In this document: piece after piece, positions 48,622 through 56,429 of the stretch
How positions within the stretch are numbered: position 1 is the stretch's first letter
How the letters are laid out: every line of letters starts with the position of its first letter
Program-made: the position numbers and the translations under genes
DNA from: an uncultured Clostridia bacterium
GTDB taxonomy: Bacteria; Bacillota; Clostridia; Christensenellales; Borkfalkiaceae
Direction of reading: 5' to 3'
Length of the DNA stretch: 57,453 nucleotides
NCBI GenBank assembly: GCA_947589385.1
Contig: CANPZW010000009.1
Location: forward strand, 1-57,453
Notes under the pieces: generated by a model
Seen by the model: the letters and a program-made list of their open reading frames with translations, nothing else
Database searches by the model: none
What the model was told of the DNA's origin: nothing

Positions 48622-49302
48622 TTATTTCGCTCCCGTTCTTTTGAATACGCCCGCTATGGTCTTGAAAATGATTTTTATGTCAAGCCCAACCGAGCAGTGG
48701 TCAACATAGTACAGTTCCAGCTTCTGCCGTTCGCCGCTTTCGTACGTTGTGTTGCTTCTGCCGTTCGCCGCCCACCAGCCTATCATCCCGGGCTTTACGG
48801 ATAGCAATTTTTCGGCGGAAGGTCCGTACTTTTCTTCCAGCTCTTCCCGAACCAAAGGTCTGGGTCCGATAACGGAAATTCTCCCCACGAAAATCGCCCA
48901 GACGTTGGGCAGCTCGTCAAGGCTTGTCTTGCGCAAAAATTTACCGAGTTTAGTTACGCGGGGGTCGTCGTCCAGCTTGTATTCGCGTTTGAATTTTTCA
49001 AGCTGTTCGGGCGTAAGCATGTCTTCGAGCTTGTCCGCATCCTTGCGCATGCTTCTGAATTTGGGCAGGGATATAATCTTGCCGCCCTTGCCCACTCTTT
49101 TATGGCTGTAAATTACCTTTCCGCCGTCGCTGCACTTTACAACAATCGCGAGAATCAGATACAGCCACGAAAAGATTATAAGAAACAGTCCGCTTGAAAT
49201 TATATCGAAAGACCGTTTTGTAAAGCGATAGCAAAAATAGGCAAATTTATTGCGTTTTTTTGTCGGACAATCGAATTGTTCGACCGTAACCGCTTCCTGC
49301 AT
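48622..49302 (-). CDS. Initiating sugar transferase (undecaprenyl-phosphate phosphoglycosyltransferase)
   Basis: 226 residues, monotopic WbaP/WecP-type enzyme without the N-terminal 4-helix domain. KRSFDIISSGLFLIIFSWLY is the re-entrant membrane helix; PKFRSMRKDAD, KTSLDELPNVWAI with the catalytic Asp-Glu pair (about residues 143-144), and GRISVIGPRPLV are the family signatures. It attaches the first sugar phosphate to undecaprenyl phosphate. It is the first gene of the polysaccharide operon, downstream of two strong promoters; ACGGAG lies just before the ATG. Confidence 0.94.
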   Translation of the reverse strand: MQEAVTVEQFDCPTKKRNKFAYFCYRFTKRSFDIISSGLFLIIFSWLYLILAIVVKCSDGGKVIYSHKRVGKGGKIISLPKFRSMRKDADKLEDMLTPEQLEKFKREYKLDDDPRVTKLGKFLRKTSLDELPNVWAIFVGRISVIGPRPLVREELEEKYGPSAEKLLSVKPGMIGWWAANGRSNTTYESGERQKLELYYVDHCSVGLDIKIIFKTIAGVFKRTGAK

Positions 49303-49319
49303 AATCGTAACATCTCCGT

Positions 49320-49354
49320 AAACGGTTTTATTAAACCGTTTTTACATATGTAAA
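49320..49354. promoter_or_regulatory. Hairpin and palindrome in the leader of the polysaccharide operon
   Basis: AAACGGTTT (49320-49328) pairs with AAACCGTTT (49333-49341), placing the ribosome binding site directly after the stem in the mRNA; the adjoining TTTACATATGTAAA (49341-49354) is a 14-base palindrome that could be an operator. Confidence 0.5.
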
Positions 49355-49383
49355 CATAAGAAACCCATTATATGGTAAATATC

Positions 49384-49412
49384 ATTCTAACATTTAAATA
49401 TTAAAAAGTCAA
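49384..49412 (-). promoter_or_regulatory. Proximal promoter of the polysaccharide operon
   Basis: TTGACT (49412-49407), 17 bp, TAGAAT (49389-49384), with a TGT extension. Confidence 0.85.
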
Positions 49413-49509
49413 ACATAAATCATTATAATGAGGTATATAAATAAATCCTTCCGGACGCCCGATTTTTTCCGCGGCGGAAAAACTTCCGACGGTATTTTAA
49501 CAGTAAAAT

Positions 49510-49538
49510 ATTCTATCATTCGGGAGTTTAAAAGTCAA
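49510..49538 (-). promoter_or_regulatory. Distal promoter of the polysaccharide operon
   Basis: TTGACT (49538-49533), 17 bp, TAGAAT (49515-49510), with a TGA extension. Its surroundings resemble the proximal promoter (ATTCTA..CATT....TTAAAAGTCAAACAT on the plus strand), so the two look duplicated, 126 bp apart. Confidence 0.85.
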
Positions 49539-49650
49539 ACATACTTGCGCGGCAGGAGAGCTCATGAAATATTATCAATCGGCTTAATTTAGAGGACTGA
49601 ATTTTGTCACGGCAAAGTTTGCCATTTGCGCATTGCCGCCCGACAAAAAA

Positions 49651-49687
49651 TTCGGGGAGCTGTTCATTACTTGAACAGCTCCCCGAA
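49651..49687 (-). terminator. Terminator after dut
   Basis: Sixteen-base arms TTCGGGGAGCTGTTCA and complement with a 5-nt loop; on the minus strand TTTTTT follows. The rest of the gap 49303-49785 holds the two promoters and no gene. Confidence 0.93.
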
Positions 49688-49785
49688 TTTAATTTTATTT
49701 AAGTTATTCAGCTAAACGCAACCGCCGGCAATGTCGAACTTATAATTTTTTGATATTCTGGCGTATTCAATGTGCGCCCTGTTTT

Positions 49786-50223
49786 TTATTTGCTACCCGT
49801 AGAACCGAAGCCGCCCGAACCGCGCGCCGTGTCGGACAGCTCGTCCGTAAGCACAAATTCCGCGGTCACATAAGGGGTTATTACAAGCTGAGCAACGCGC
49901 TCTCCCGCGGAAACGGTTTGCGGCGTTTCGGAATGGTTATGAAGCGAGACCTTGACCTCGCCGCGGTAGTCGCAGTCGATAACGCCCACCTTGTTTGCGG
50001 GGGCAAGCCCCTTTTTCGTGGCAAGTCCGCTTCTGGCATACACAAGCCCCGCGTAGCCGACGGGGAGTTCCAAAGCGATGCCCGTGGGAATAAGCGCCGT
50101 TTGATGGGAATTTATAACTATATCTTCATCTATGCAGGCATACAAATCCGCGCCCGCGGCAAATTCGCTGCCGTAAGCGGGAATTACCGCCTTGGGGTCG
50201 AGTTTTTTGATATTTACTTTCAT
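49786..50223 (-). CDS. dut: dUTP diphosphatase
   Basis: 145 residues, trimeric dUTPase. It converts dUTP to dUMP and diphosphate, keeping uracil out of DNA. The five motifs are visible: AGADLYA (I), RSGLATKKG (II, about residues 68-76), GVIDCDYRGEVKV (III, about 84-96), GERVAQLVI (IV), and RGSGGFGSTG (V). I chose the start at 50223 with AGGAGG upstream. It follows nrdG by about 20 bases, so dut is co-transcribed with the anaerobic ribonucleotide reductase genes. Confidence 0.96.
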   Translation of the reverse strand: MKVNIKKLDPKAVIPAYGSEFAAGADLYACIDEDIVINSHQTALIPTGIALELPVGYAGLVYARSGLATKKGLAPANKVGVIDCDYRGEVKVSLHNHSETPQTVSAGERVAQLVITPYVTAEFVLTDELSDTARGSGGFGSTGSK

Positions 50224-50242
50224 TTTCACCCTCCTTACGGTT

Positions 50243-50776
50243 TTAAACGAAGTCCTTTTCGTTCCAAAGAACCACATCGTCCTTTTCAAGACTTTCGCGC
50301 ACAAGGATTATGCGCTGGTTTGAAGAACCGCGGAACAGCAGGTTTATATCCTTCAATTCCTCAACAAATCTGCCGTCAACCAAAACGTCGAGCGTGTTGA
50401 GGATGCGCATATTCACGTTGTGGTCGCCCTTTTTGCCCGTAAGCAAATCCGCCTCGAAGTCGTATCCCGTGAAACACCAAAAGGATTTTGCGGGATAGAT
50501 TTTGCGCAGTTTTTCCATAAAAGGCGCAAGACGTACTGCGTTTTCGGGCTCGAACGGGTCGCCTCCGAGAAGCGTGAAACCCTTAATATATTCGGGCTGC
50601 ATAGACTTTATTATGCTTTCCTCCACCTCCTCGGTGAACGGCTCGCCGTAGCCGAAATCCCACGTTTCGGGATTGAAACAGCCTTTACAATGGTTGCGGC
50701 ATCCGCTGACGTAAAGCGAAGTCCTTACGCCGGGACCGTTGGACACGTCGAAATATTTTATTTTTGCGTAGTTCAT
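50243..50776 (-). CDS. nrdG: Anaerobic ribonucleotide reductase activating protein
   Basis: 177 residues, radical SAM enzyme that makes the glycyl radical on NrdD. The [4Fe-4S] cluster motif is CRNHCKGC (CX3CX2C, about residues 22-29), preceded by NGPGVRTSLYVSG; GGDPFEPEN follows (about 66-74). I chose the start at 50776, with AAAAGGA upstream. It lies downstream of nrdD, with a hairpin between the two that could lower its amount relative to nrdD. Confidence 0.95.
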   Translation of the reverse strand: MNYAKIKYFDVSNGPGVRTSLYVSGCRNHCKGCFNPETWDFGYGEPFTEEVEESIIKSMQPEYIKGFTLLGGDPFEPENAVRLAPFMEKLRKIYPAKSFWCFTGYDFEADLLTGKKGDHNVNMRILNTLDVLVDGRFVEELKDINLLFRGSSNQRIILVRESLEKDDVVLWNEKDFV

Positions 50777-50825
50777 AAAAAATCCTTTTATGCAATCGTA
50801 ATGCATTCTTACTTCATAAGATTAT

Positions 50826-50854
50826 TTAAGCCGCTTTACCCGAAAGCGGCTTAA
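50826..50854 (-). terminator. Hairpin between nrdD and nrdG
   Basis: TTAAGCCGCTTT pairs with AAAGCGGCTTAA around ACCCG. No long T tail on the minus strand, so probably a processing or partial termination site. Confidence 0.65.
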
Positions 50855-50892
50855 CATAACATATGTATTTTCAAACAATTCCGCGCCGCAAC

Positions 50893-53019
50893 TTATAAGT
50901 GGAGAACGCGCGCTTTGATTTCCTTAGTCTTACCCACGTTCCAGAAGTTTTCGCCCAGATATCCGCAGGTACGGCGGGTAACGTTCATCTTGCGCTGGTC
51001 CTTATTGTGACAGACGGGACACTCCCATTCGTTGTCGTCGTTGATTATAATTTCGCCGTCGAAGCCGCACACGTGGCAATAGTCGGATTTAGTGTTGAAT
51101 TCTGCGTATTGGATATTGTCGTAAATGAATTTAACCACATCTTCAAGAGCTTGCAGGTTGTGGCGCATATTCGGAATTTCGACGTACGATATGGCTCCGC
51201 CCGAAGATATCTTCTGGAATTGGCTTTCGAATTTGAATTTCGAGAAAGCGTCTATATGCTCGCGCACATCAACGTGGTAGCTGTTCGTATAATAACCCTT
51301 GTCCGTCACGTCTTTGATAGTGCCGAAGCGCTCTTTGTCTATTCTCGCAAAGCGGTAGCAAAGGGATTCCGCGGGCGTGCCGTAAAGTCCGAAGCCCAGC
51401 CCCGTTTCCTTCTTCCACTTTTCGCAGTGGTCGCGCAGAGTGCGCATAATTTTCAACGCAAATTCCTGACCTTCGGGAGTGGTGTGGGAAACGCCCTTTA
51501 CAAGCTTGGTCACTTCGTACAGACCTATATAGCCCAAAGATATGGTGGAATAGCCGTTTTCAAGGTATTTATCGATTTTTTCACCGGGTTGAAGCCTTGC
51601 AATGGCGCCGTATTGCCAATGCACGGGAGATACGTCGCTGGTTACGCCCATAAGCGCCTCGTGGCGGCACATCAATGCTTCGTAGCAGAGCTGCAACCTC
51701 TCTTCCAAAATCTGCCAGAATTTGTTTTCGTCGCCCTTTGCGAGTATTCCGCATTGGGGAAGGTTTATGGATACAACGCCCTGGTTAAACCTGCCCTCGA
51801 ATTTATAGTTGCCGTTTTCGTCCTTCCACGGGGACAGGAACGAACGGCAGCCCATGGGCGAAAATACGTTGCCCTCGTAATTTTCGCGCATCTTCTTTGC
51901 CGAAATATAGTCGGGATAAAGGCGTTTGGACGAACATTTTACGGCAAGACGGGTCAGATAGTCGTACTTGCCCCCTTTAAGGCAGTTGTTTTCGTCCAGC
52001 ACATATATAAGTTTGGGGAATGCGGGAGTGACATAAACGCCCTTTTCGTTCTTTATGCCCTGATAACGCTGGTTTAAAATTTCCTCTATTATCATGGCGT
52101 TTTCTTCGATATAGGGGTCGTTGTCGTCCAGCCACATAAACAGGGTCACGAACGGCGACTGCCCGTTGGTGGTCATTAAAGTGTTTATCTGATATTGGAT
52201 GGTCTGCACGCCGGCTTTAAGCGCTTCCTTTATGCGCATATCGACAAATTCCTTTTTGGTGGCTTCGTCTATCTTGTCGCCGAACTGCTCCTCGCACTGT
52301 CTTTCATACTTTTCGCGGGTACGTCTTAAATATTTGCCGAGGTGTGCGATATTCACGGATTGTCCGCCGTACTGCGAAGAAGCGACGGAAGCTATTATCT
52401 GCGTGGTTATGGTACAAGCCGTCTGGAAAGACTTCGGGCTTTCAATCATCTTTCCGTTCATGACGGTGCCGTTTTCAAGCATGTCCTTTATATTTATAAG
52501 GCAGCAGTTGAAAATGGGCTGCAAGAAATAGTCCGCGTCGTGGAAATGAATCGCGCCCTCGTCGTGCGCCTTGGAAATTTTTTCGGGCAGAAGAATACGG
52601 CGGGTAAGGTCTTTGGATACCTCGCCTGCAATAAGGTCGCGCTGGGTGGAAGCCGTGCGCGCGTTTTTGTTGGAGTTTTCCTCCATTACGTCCTTGTTCT
52701 TGTTGCGGATAAGGGATAAAATGCTCTCGTCCGTGGTGTTAGCTTTTCTTACAAGGGCGCGCTCGTAACGGTAGAGGATATAAGCCTTCATAAGCTGGAA
52801 TTTCTGCAATTCCATAAGGTGCTCCTCCACCATATCCTGAATGTCCTCTACAAGAAGACGCTGTCTGTGCCTGTCCGCAATGCTGTCAACAATGTCGTTG
52901 ATTTGCGAATCGGTAATCCTGTCCTCAAAGTCAACCGCTTCGTTGGCTTTCCTGATTGCAACAACTATTTTGTTTCTGTCGAAATCGCACGTTGTGCCGT
53001 CGCGTTTGATAACTTTCAT
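50893..53019 (-). CDS. nrdD: Anaerobic ribonucleoside-triphosphate reductase
   Basis: 708 residues. It reduces ribonucleotides to deoxyribonucleotides without oxygen. The N-terminal ATP-cone (KVIKRDGTTCDFDRNKI, residues 2-90) senses ATP/dATP. The barrel includes PSPVTLFMW-like SPFVTLFMWLDDNDPYI and MGCRSFLSPW. The zinc site near the C-terminus is CHVCG...CPVCHN, and the glycyl-radical loop is RRTCGYLGENFWNVGKTKE (Gly near residue 691). I chose the start at 53019 (GAGGAG upstream). It is headed by two promoters with NrdR-like boxes. Confidence 0.97.
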   Translation of the reverse strand: MKVIKRDGTTCDFDRNKIVVAIRKANEAVDFEDRITDSQINDIVDSIADRHRQRLLVEDIQDMVEEHLMELQKFQLMKAYILYRYERALVRKANTTDESILSLIRNKNKDVMEENSNKNARTASTQRDLIAGEVSKDLTRRILLPEKISKAHDEGAIHFHDADYFLQPIFNCCLINIKDMLENGTVMNGKMIESPKSFQTACTITTQIIASVASSQYGGQSVNIAHLGKYLRRTREKYERQCEEQFGDKIDEATKKEFVDMRIKEALKAGVQTIQYQINTLMTTNGQSPFVTLFMWLDDNDPYIEENAMIIEEILNQRYQGIKNEKGVYVTPAFPKLIYVLDENNCLKGGKYDYLTRLAVKCSSKRLYPDYISAKKMRENYEGNVFSPMGCRSFLSPWKDENGNYKFEGRFNQGVVSINLPQCGILAKGDENKFWQILEERLQLCYEALMCRHEALMGVTSDVSPVHWQYGAIARLQPGEKIDKYLENGYSTISLGYIGLYEVTKLVKGVSHTTPEGQEFALKIMRTLRDHCEKWKKETGLGFGLYGTPAESLCYRFARIDKERFGTIKDVTDKGYYTNSYHVDVREHIDAFSKFKFESQFQKISSGGAISYVEIPNMRHNLQALEDVVKFIYDNIQYAEFNTKSDYCHVCGFDGEIIINDDNEWECPVCHNKDQRKMNVTRRTCGYLGENFWNVGKTKEIKARVLHL

Positions 53020-53093
53020 AAACTCCTCTCCCAAACTTTTAAGCCGTCTGATTCAGTGATGACCTGTTTTGCCGAAAATTGTAGAACAAAGAT

Positions 53094-53122
53094 ATATTAT
53101 CACATATTTAGTGGCTTGTCAA
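53094..53122 (-). promoter_or_regulatory. nrdD: Proximal nrdD promoter
   Basis: TTGACA (53122-53117), 17 bp, TAATAT (53099-53094). Its spacer contains CACATATTTAGTG, a further partial NrdR-like sequence. Confidence 0.85.
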
Positions 53123-53131
53123 CACCCAAAA

Positions 53132-53147
53132 CCACAATATCTTGTGA
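53132..53147. promoter_or_regulatory. NrdR-like box 1
   Basis: CCACAATATCTTGTGA, close to the NrdR consensus (CACWATATWTWGTG), 10 bp upstream of the proximal -35. Contains the 12-mer ACAATATCTTGT shared with box 2. Confidence 0.75.
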
Positions 53148-53205
53148 AACATTGCCCGCTGAGCGTTCCATAGAACGCTTGTCCTTTCCCGCGCGAGCAA
53201 TGTCA

Positions 53206-53234
53206 AGTATATTACTTGGGAATTTCAAAGTCAA
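53206..53234 (-). promoter_or_regulatory. nrdD: Distal nrdD promoter
   Basis: TTGACT (53234-53229), 17 bp, TATACT (53211-53206). The leader of this transcript has a small stem from AGCGTTC...GAACGCT at 53162-53179. Confidence 0.8.
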
Positions 53235-53242
53235 GCAATGGA

Positions 53243-53258
53243 CTACAATATCTTGTAT
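53243..53258. promoter_or_regulatory. NrdR-like box 2
   Basis: CTACAATATCTTGTAT, 9 bp upstream of the distal -35 and 111 bp from box 1, in the same position relative to its promoter. Confidence 0.7.
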
Positions 53259-53312
53259 GAAAATTTTTAACGCCCTCACTATATATAGAATGTAACATTT
53301 AACAGCACAAAT

Positions 53313-53741
53313 TCACAAAAACCTTTTCAGATAGCTTAAATCAAGCTTCCATTCGGGCACGAGATTCCTTCTGCGGTGCGCTTCGTTAGCCTCGCCCAAC
53401 GCCTTTCTGTACTCGGCATAAGTGTAGCCGTTGACCTTCATAAAATGGGCGCAGGCTCTCTCCTCGCCGCCCATAAGCTGGGTTCTGCCTATATGAATTA
53501 CCTCGTGGCAGCTGCGGCATACGGCGACTACGTCCGTAAGCTTTTGGACGGCGTTCTTTTCGTCGTACTCCCAACGTTCGTGCGCTTCGAGGCGGCGCGA
53601 AGGCGCTCCGCAAATCATACACCTGCCGTTCGCGCGGGCGTACGCTTCCTTGCGTACGACGTCCCACTGCGCGGGGGAAAGAATACTTCTTAAATTGGAA
53701 TACCAGCAGCTGTCCGGCACAAGTTCGAAATTAAGTTTCAC
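53313..53741 (-). CDS. HNH endonuclease-like protein
   Basis: 142 residues. The HNH fold is seen as CMICGAPSRRLEAHERWEYDEK (first zinc Cys pair CMIC and the His-Glu, about residues 41-60) and AVCRSCHEVIHIGRTQ (second Cys pair and His, about 73-88). The N-terminal part (FELVPDSCWYSNLRSILSPAQWD) precedes it. It starts at GTG 53741 with AAGGA upstream. Small stand-alone HNH proteins can be nicking enzymes, but I see no phage or restriction genes nearby, so the role is open. It reads toward nrdD but ends before the nrd promoters. Confidence 0.8.
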   Translation of the reverse strand: MKLNFELVPDSCWYSNLRSILSPAQWDVVRKEAYARANGRCMICGAPSRRLEAHERWEYDEKNAVQKLTDVVAVCRSCHEVIHIGRTQLMGGEERACAHFMKVNGYTYAEYRKALGEANEAHRRRNLVPEWKLDLSYLKRFL

Positions 53742-53827
53742 GGCGTTTCCTTATAATTTGGCGTTACCTTATAAAATATGGTCTATTGTATTTTACCCTT
53801 TCCGCAAAAAAATTTCAAGCGCAACGG

Positions 53828-53856
53828 TTGACAAAATTTTTGCAGCGGAATATAAT
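53828..53856 (+). promoter_or_regulatory. Consensus promoter of the SPFH operon
   Basis: TTGACA, 17 bp, TATAAT: a perfect sigma-A consensus in both hexamers. Confidence 0.93.
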
Positions 53857-53861
53857 ACCTA

Positions 53862-53880
53862 TGATATCAAAATGATATCA
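53862..53880. promoter_or_regulatory. Tandem palindromic operator at the SPFH transcription start
   Basis: TGATATCA at 53862-53869 and again at 53873-53880. The centres are 11 bp apart, one helical turn, directly after the -10, so a bound protein would block the promoter. Confidence 0.6.
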
Positions 53881-53902
53881 AATTTCTTTTTAGGAGAAAA
53901 TT

Positions 53903-54844
53903 ATGCAAAACATCGAAGAAAAGGAACTGAAAGGCATAAACGGCTGGCTGATGCTGTTTTTGAACATTGCGGGCGTAATTTTGGGCATTGCGCTGATTAT
54001 AGCGGGACCCATGCTTGCGACAGACCCTCAAACCGAAGAAGTGGTCGCGCCGGCATATTTCGCGCTGTTATTTATAGGAATAGTGATGTGTACGGCGGCG
54101 GGCATATGCTTTGCGGGCTTGAAAGTGCTTGCGCCCAACGAAGCTATGGTTTTGACTTTGTTCGGAAAGTATCACGGCACACTGCAAAAGGACGGATTTT
54201 CCTTCGTCAACCCCTTCTGCGTCGCCGTCAATCCCGCGGTTGCGGGCGGCTTTTCCAAAAAGATAAGCCTTAAAGCCATGACCTTGAACAACGACAAACA
54301 GAAGGTCAACGACGAGGACGGCAACCCCATAGAAATTTCCGTCGTTGTCATATGGCGCATTGCCGACGCGGCAAAAGCAGTATTCTCTGTTCAAAACTAT
54401 ATGACTTTTATTTCCACGCAGTGCGATTCCGCCATAAGGCAGGTGGCGCGCCAATATCCTTACGACGTAAGCGACAACGGCGACGAGAAATCGCTGCGCG
54501 GTTCTTCGGTAGAGGTTGCGGAAGAACTTAAAAAGGAGCTTCAAGCCCGTTGCGATATGGCGGGGATAGACATTATGGACGTAAGGATAAACAACCTTGC
54601 CTATGCGCCCGAAATAGCCGCGGCAATGCTTCAACGCCAGCAGGCGGGGGCGATAATAGCCGCAAGGCAGAAGATAGTTGACGGCGCGGTATCCATGGTG
54701 GAAATGGCTTTGAAAAAGCTTTCCGACAACGATATAGTGGAGCTTGACGACGAAAGAAAGGCGGCGATGGTTTCCAATCTTTTGGTAGTCCTTTGCGGCA
54801 ACCGCGACGCCCAGCCCGTAGTAAACAGCGGCAGTATATATTAA
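53903..54844 (+). CDS. SPFH/band 7 membrane protein
   Basis: 313 residues. Two N-terminal membrane helices (about residues 15-38 and 50-72) lead to an SPFH domain beginning [20 protein letters not shown] (about 76-95), with [33 protein letters not shown], and a coiled C-terminal part [27 protein letters not shown] proteins oligomerise into rings at the membrane and organise other proteins. AGGAG precedes the ATG by 8 bases. In this group the downstream small Arc-like protein is, from memory, a regular neighbour. Confidence 0.9.
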   Translation: MQNIEEKELKGINGWLMLFLNIAGVILGIALIIAGPMLATDPQTEEVVAPAYFALLFIGIVMCTAAGICFAGLKVLAPNEAMVLTLFGKYHGTLQKDGFSFVNPFCVAVNPAVAGGFSKKISLKAMTLNNDKQKVNDEDGNPIEISVVVIWRIADAAKAVFSVQNYMTFISTQCDSAIRQVARQYPYDVSDNGDEKSLRGSSVEVAEELKKELQARCDMAGIDIMDVRINNLAYAPEIAAAMLQRQQAGAIIAARQKIVDGAVSMVEMALKKLSDNDIVELDDERKAAMVSNLLVVLCGNRDAQPVVNSGSIY

Positions 54845-54951
54845 ATTTTTCAAAACCACGCCTATCGTTAAAACAAATAACATACCTTGTGTTTTAAGTG
54901 GAATACATACGCTGTTTTACGGCGCATGCGGCAGGAGCTATTTGAAATTCC

Positions 54952-55569
54952 GTGAAATATAATTTTATGAAATCTATCCCGCATCAAGAACTCTTTCTAT
55001 GCGACGAAAAGGACGCCGAGGATTACCGAAAAACCGTTTACGCTGAGGCGAGAGCGGTAATAATCATCTTCTGCACATCTCTTGCGGCGGCAGTTTTCGC
55101 TGGCGCTGTTACAGCGCAAATTGCCCTTCCGTACGCTTTTAGATTGACTCTTTTATGCGCGGGACCCCTTATCTTTTTTGCGGCGTTTGTAATAACGCTT
55201 ATAGTTTTTGACAGAAGAACTTCCCGCATATTCCAAACAAGCTTTTCAAAGCTCGGCAACAGTTTGGAGGACAACCTAAAAAAGCAGTTGCATTCAGCCT
55301 ATGTGCGCAACCGTCGTGCGGGGAACATAATGTTCTTGTCGGTCAACGCAGGGGGGATTTTGATAGGCGCGGCGCTGGGTTATTTCGGATATATCTGGGG
55401 CGACTCCGCAAATCTTTGGGAAAACGTCGGTTGCTCCACCGCCGTCTTTTTCATTTTGGCAGCCATTGCGTCCTTTATTATATGGGCTATTATGTACAGA
55501 GTATATCTTTCCCGCATAGCGCCTGCCGAAGAAGAACTTTTAAACGCCCAAAACCGCGGCGGGGAATGA
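54952..55569 (+). CDS. Uncharacterised membrane protein
   Basis: 205 residues with four membrane segments in two pairs (about residues 36-58, 65-86, then 130-150, 160-182) separated by an amphipathic cytoplasmic region ([31 protein letters not shown]). No family recognised. The start is uncertain: GTG at 54952 follows AGGAG by 14 bases; ATG at 54967 is an alternative. It lies 4 bases before the ribbon-helix-helix gene and about 110 after SPFH, so the three probably form one operon. Confidence 0.65.
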   Translation: MKYNFMKSIPHQELFLCDEKDAEDYRKTVYAEARAVIIIFCTSLAAAVFAGAVTAQIALPYAFRLTLLCAGPLIFFAAFVITLIVFDRRTSRIFQTSFSKLGNSLEDNLKKQLHSAYVRNRRAGNIMFLSVNAGGILIGAALGYFGYIWGDSANLWENVGCSTAVFFILAAIASFIIWAIMYRVYLSRIAPAEEELLNAQNRGGE

Positions 55570-55573
55570 AGTT

Positions 55574-55759
55574 ATGGAAAAATCGAACAAAAAACAGATA
55601 CCGCTGAGGATATCGGAAAATTTATTTGACGAGCTCGAACGGTGGGCGGACGACGAATTTCGTTCGGTAAACGGACAGATAGAATACCTTCTGACCGAAT
55701 GTGTAAAATACCGCAAAAAAGGCAAAAAGGGCTTGACGAAAGACGAAGAAAGCGATTAA
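55574..55759 (+). CDS. Arc-like ribbon-helix-helix protein
   Basis: 61 residues. [38 protein letters not shown] (in part: PLRIS strand, then two helices) is the ribbon-helix-helix fold of Arc/MetJ regulators: a beta strand reading out the DNA groove followed by two helices with the GQIEYLL motif. Basic C-terminus. It starts 4 bases after the preceding gene and its operon promoter carries two tandem TGATATCA palindromes, suited to paired RHH dimers, so autoregulation is likely. No toxin gene is adjacent. Confidence 0.85.
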   Translation: MEKSNKKQIPLRISENLFDELERWADDEFRSVNGQIEYLLTECVKYRKKGKKGLTKDEESD

Positions 55760-55762
55760 AAT

Positions 55763-55799
55763 ATATTCGGGAAAGGGCAAAACTTTCCCGAATATTTTG
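55763..55799 (+). terminator. Terminator after the ribbon-helix-helix gene
   Basis: ATATTCGGGAAAG (55763-55775) pairs with CTTTCCCGAATAT (55783-55795) and is followed by TTTT. Confidence 0.9.
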
Positions 55800-55814
55800 C
55801 TTAATGAGGACTGT

Positions 55815-56429
55815 ATGGCGCAATTCGACGTTGAAAAACTTAAAAAATACCAACGCGGCGAAAGGGTCGGAACGGTTGCGCTTTTTTTCTGTGCCGCCGT
55901 GTTTTTTGCTTTCGCCGCGCTGTTAATCGTCGCCCGCGCGCGGGAATCGGCTGTTTTGAACGTCGTTGCGTGGGCTTCCGCGCCCCCTCTACTTGTCGTG
56001 GGCGCCGCCGTTGCGGCATACTGTAATTTGAAATTCGGCTGCGGCATAACCGCAATGATTAAAAAATACGTCACCGAAACGCTTATCGAAAACGCCCACG
56101 CTCTACGTCCCGAAAAAACTTCTCTTTCCTTCGAGATTGGGGCGGACGAAACGTCCGTTCAAATTTCGGTAAACGGCGGCAAGGAAAGAATAGTTTTCGA
56201 TTTTTCACCGTTCGGGAAATTTACTCTTTCCCGCAGGGCGGCGGCTATGTCCGCCGTAGCGGATAAACTTAATTCCACGTTTATAAAGCTATATGAGCGC
56301 GGTTCTGCCTATTCCTCGGTCGAATACCGAGTTATAAACGGCAAGAAAAAGGCGGGGAAGCCTGTTCCCGTAATTGTGGACGGCAAGCCCGACCCCCGCG
56401 CCTTTAAAGCCTGTCTGAAAAGCAAATGA
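55815..56429 (+). CDS. Uncharacterised membrane protein
   Basis: 204 residues. Two membrane helices (about residues 22-42 and 52-72) are followed by a soluble domain of 130 residues with strands (TSLSFEIGADETSVQISVNGGKERIVFDFSPFGKF in part) and an alpha-helical end. I chose the start at 55815 (GAGG 6 bases upstream). It begins 16 bases after a terminator, so it depends on readthrough or an unseen promoter. It overlaps the ATP-grasp gene by 4 bases, which suggests joint function. Confidence 0.65.
   Translation: MAQFDVEKLKKYQRGERVGTVALFFCAAVFFAFAALLIVARARESAVLNVVAWASAPPLLVVGAAVAAYCNLKFGCGITAMIKKYVTETLIENAHALRPEKTSLSFEIGADETSVQISVNGGKERIVFDFSPFGKFTLSRRAAAMSAVADKLNSTFIKLYERGSAYSSVEYRVINGKKKAGKPVPVIVDGKPDPRAFKACLKSK

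Noticed and set aside
49303-49786. Invertible promoter of the polysaccharide operon
   Set aside because: Unlike the pilin promoter, I find no inverted repeats flanking either promoter and no recombinase near; the similarity is between direct copies.
50899-52077. Long plus-strand frame of 392 residues inside nrdD
   Set aside because: Antisense shadow of a highly conserved gene; no ribosome binding site.
53101-53113. CACATATTTAGTG as a third NrdR box
   Set aside because: One base shorter than the consensus, so mentioned only as partial.
53162-53179. GTTC-N4-GAAC palindrome as a LexA box
   Set aside because: The Bacillota LexA box is GAAC-N4-GTTC; this one has the arms exchanged, and it sits in the nrd leader where it forms an RNA stem.
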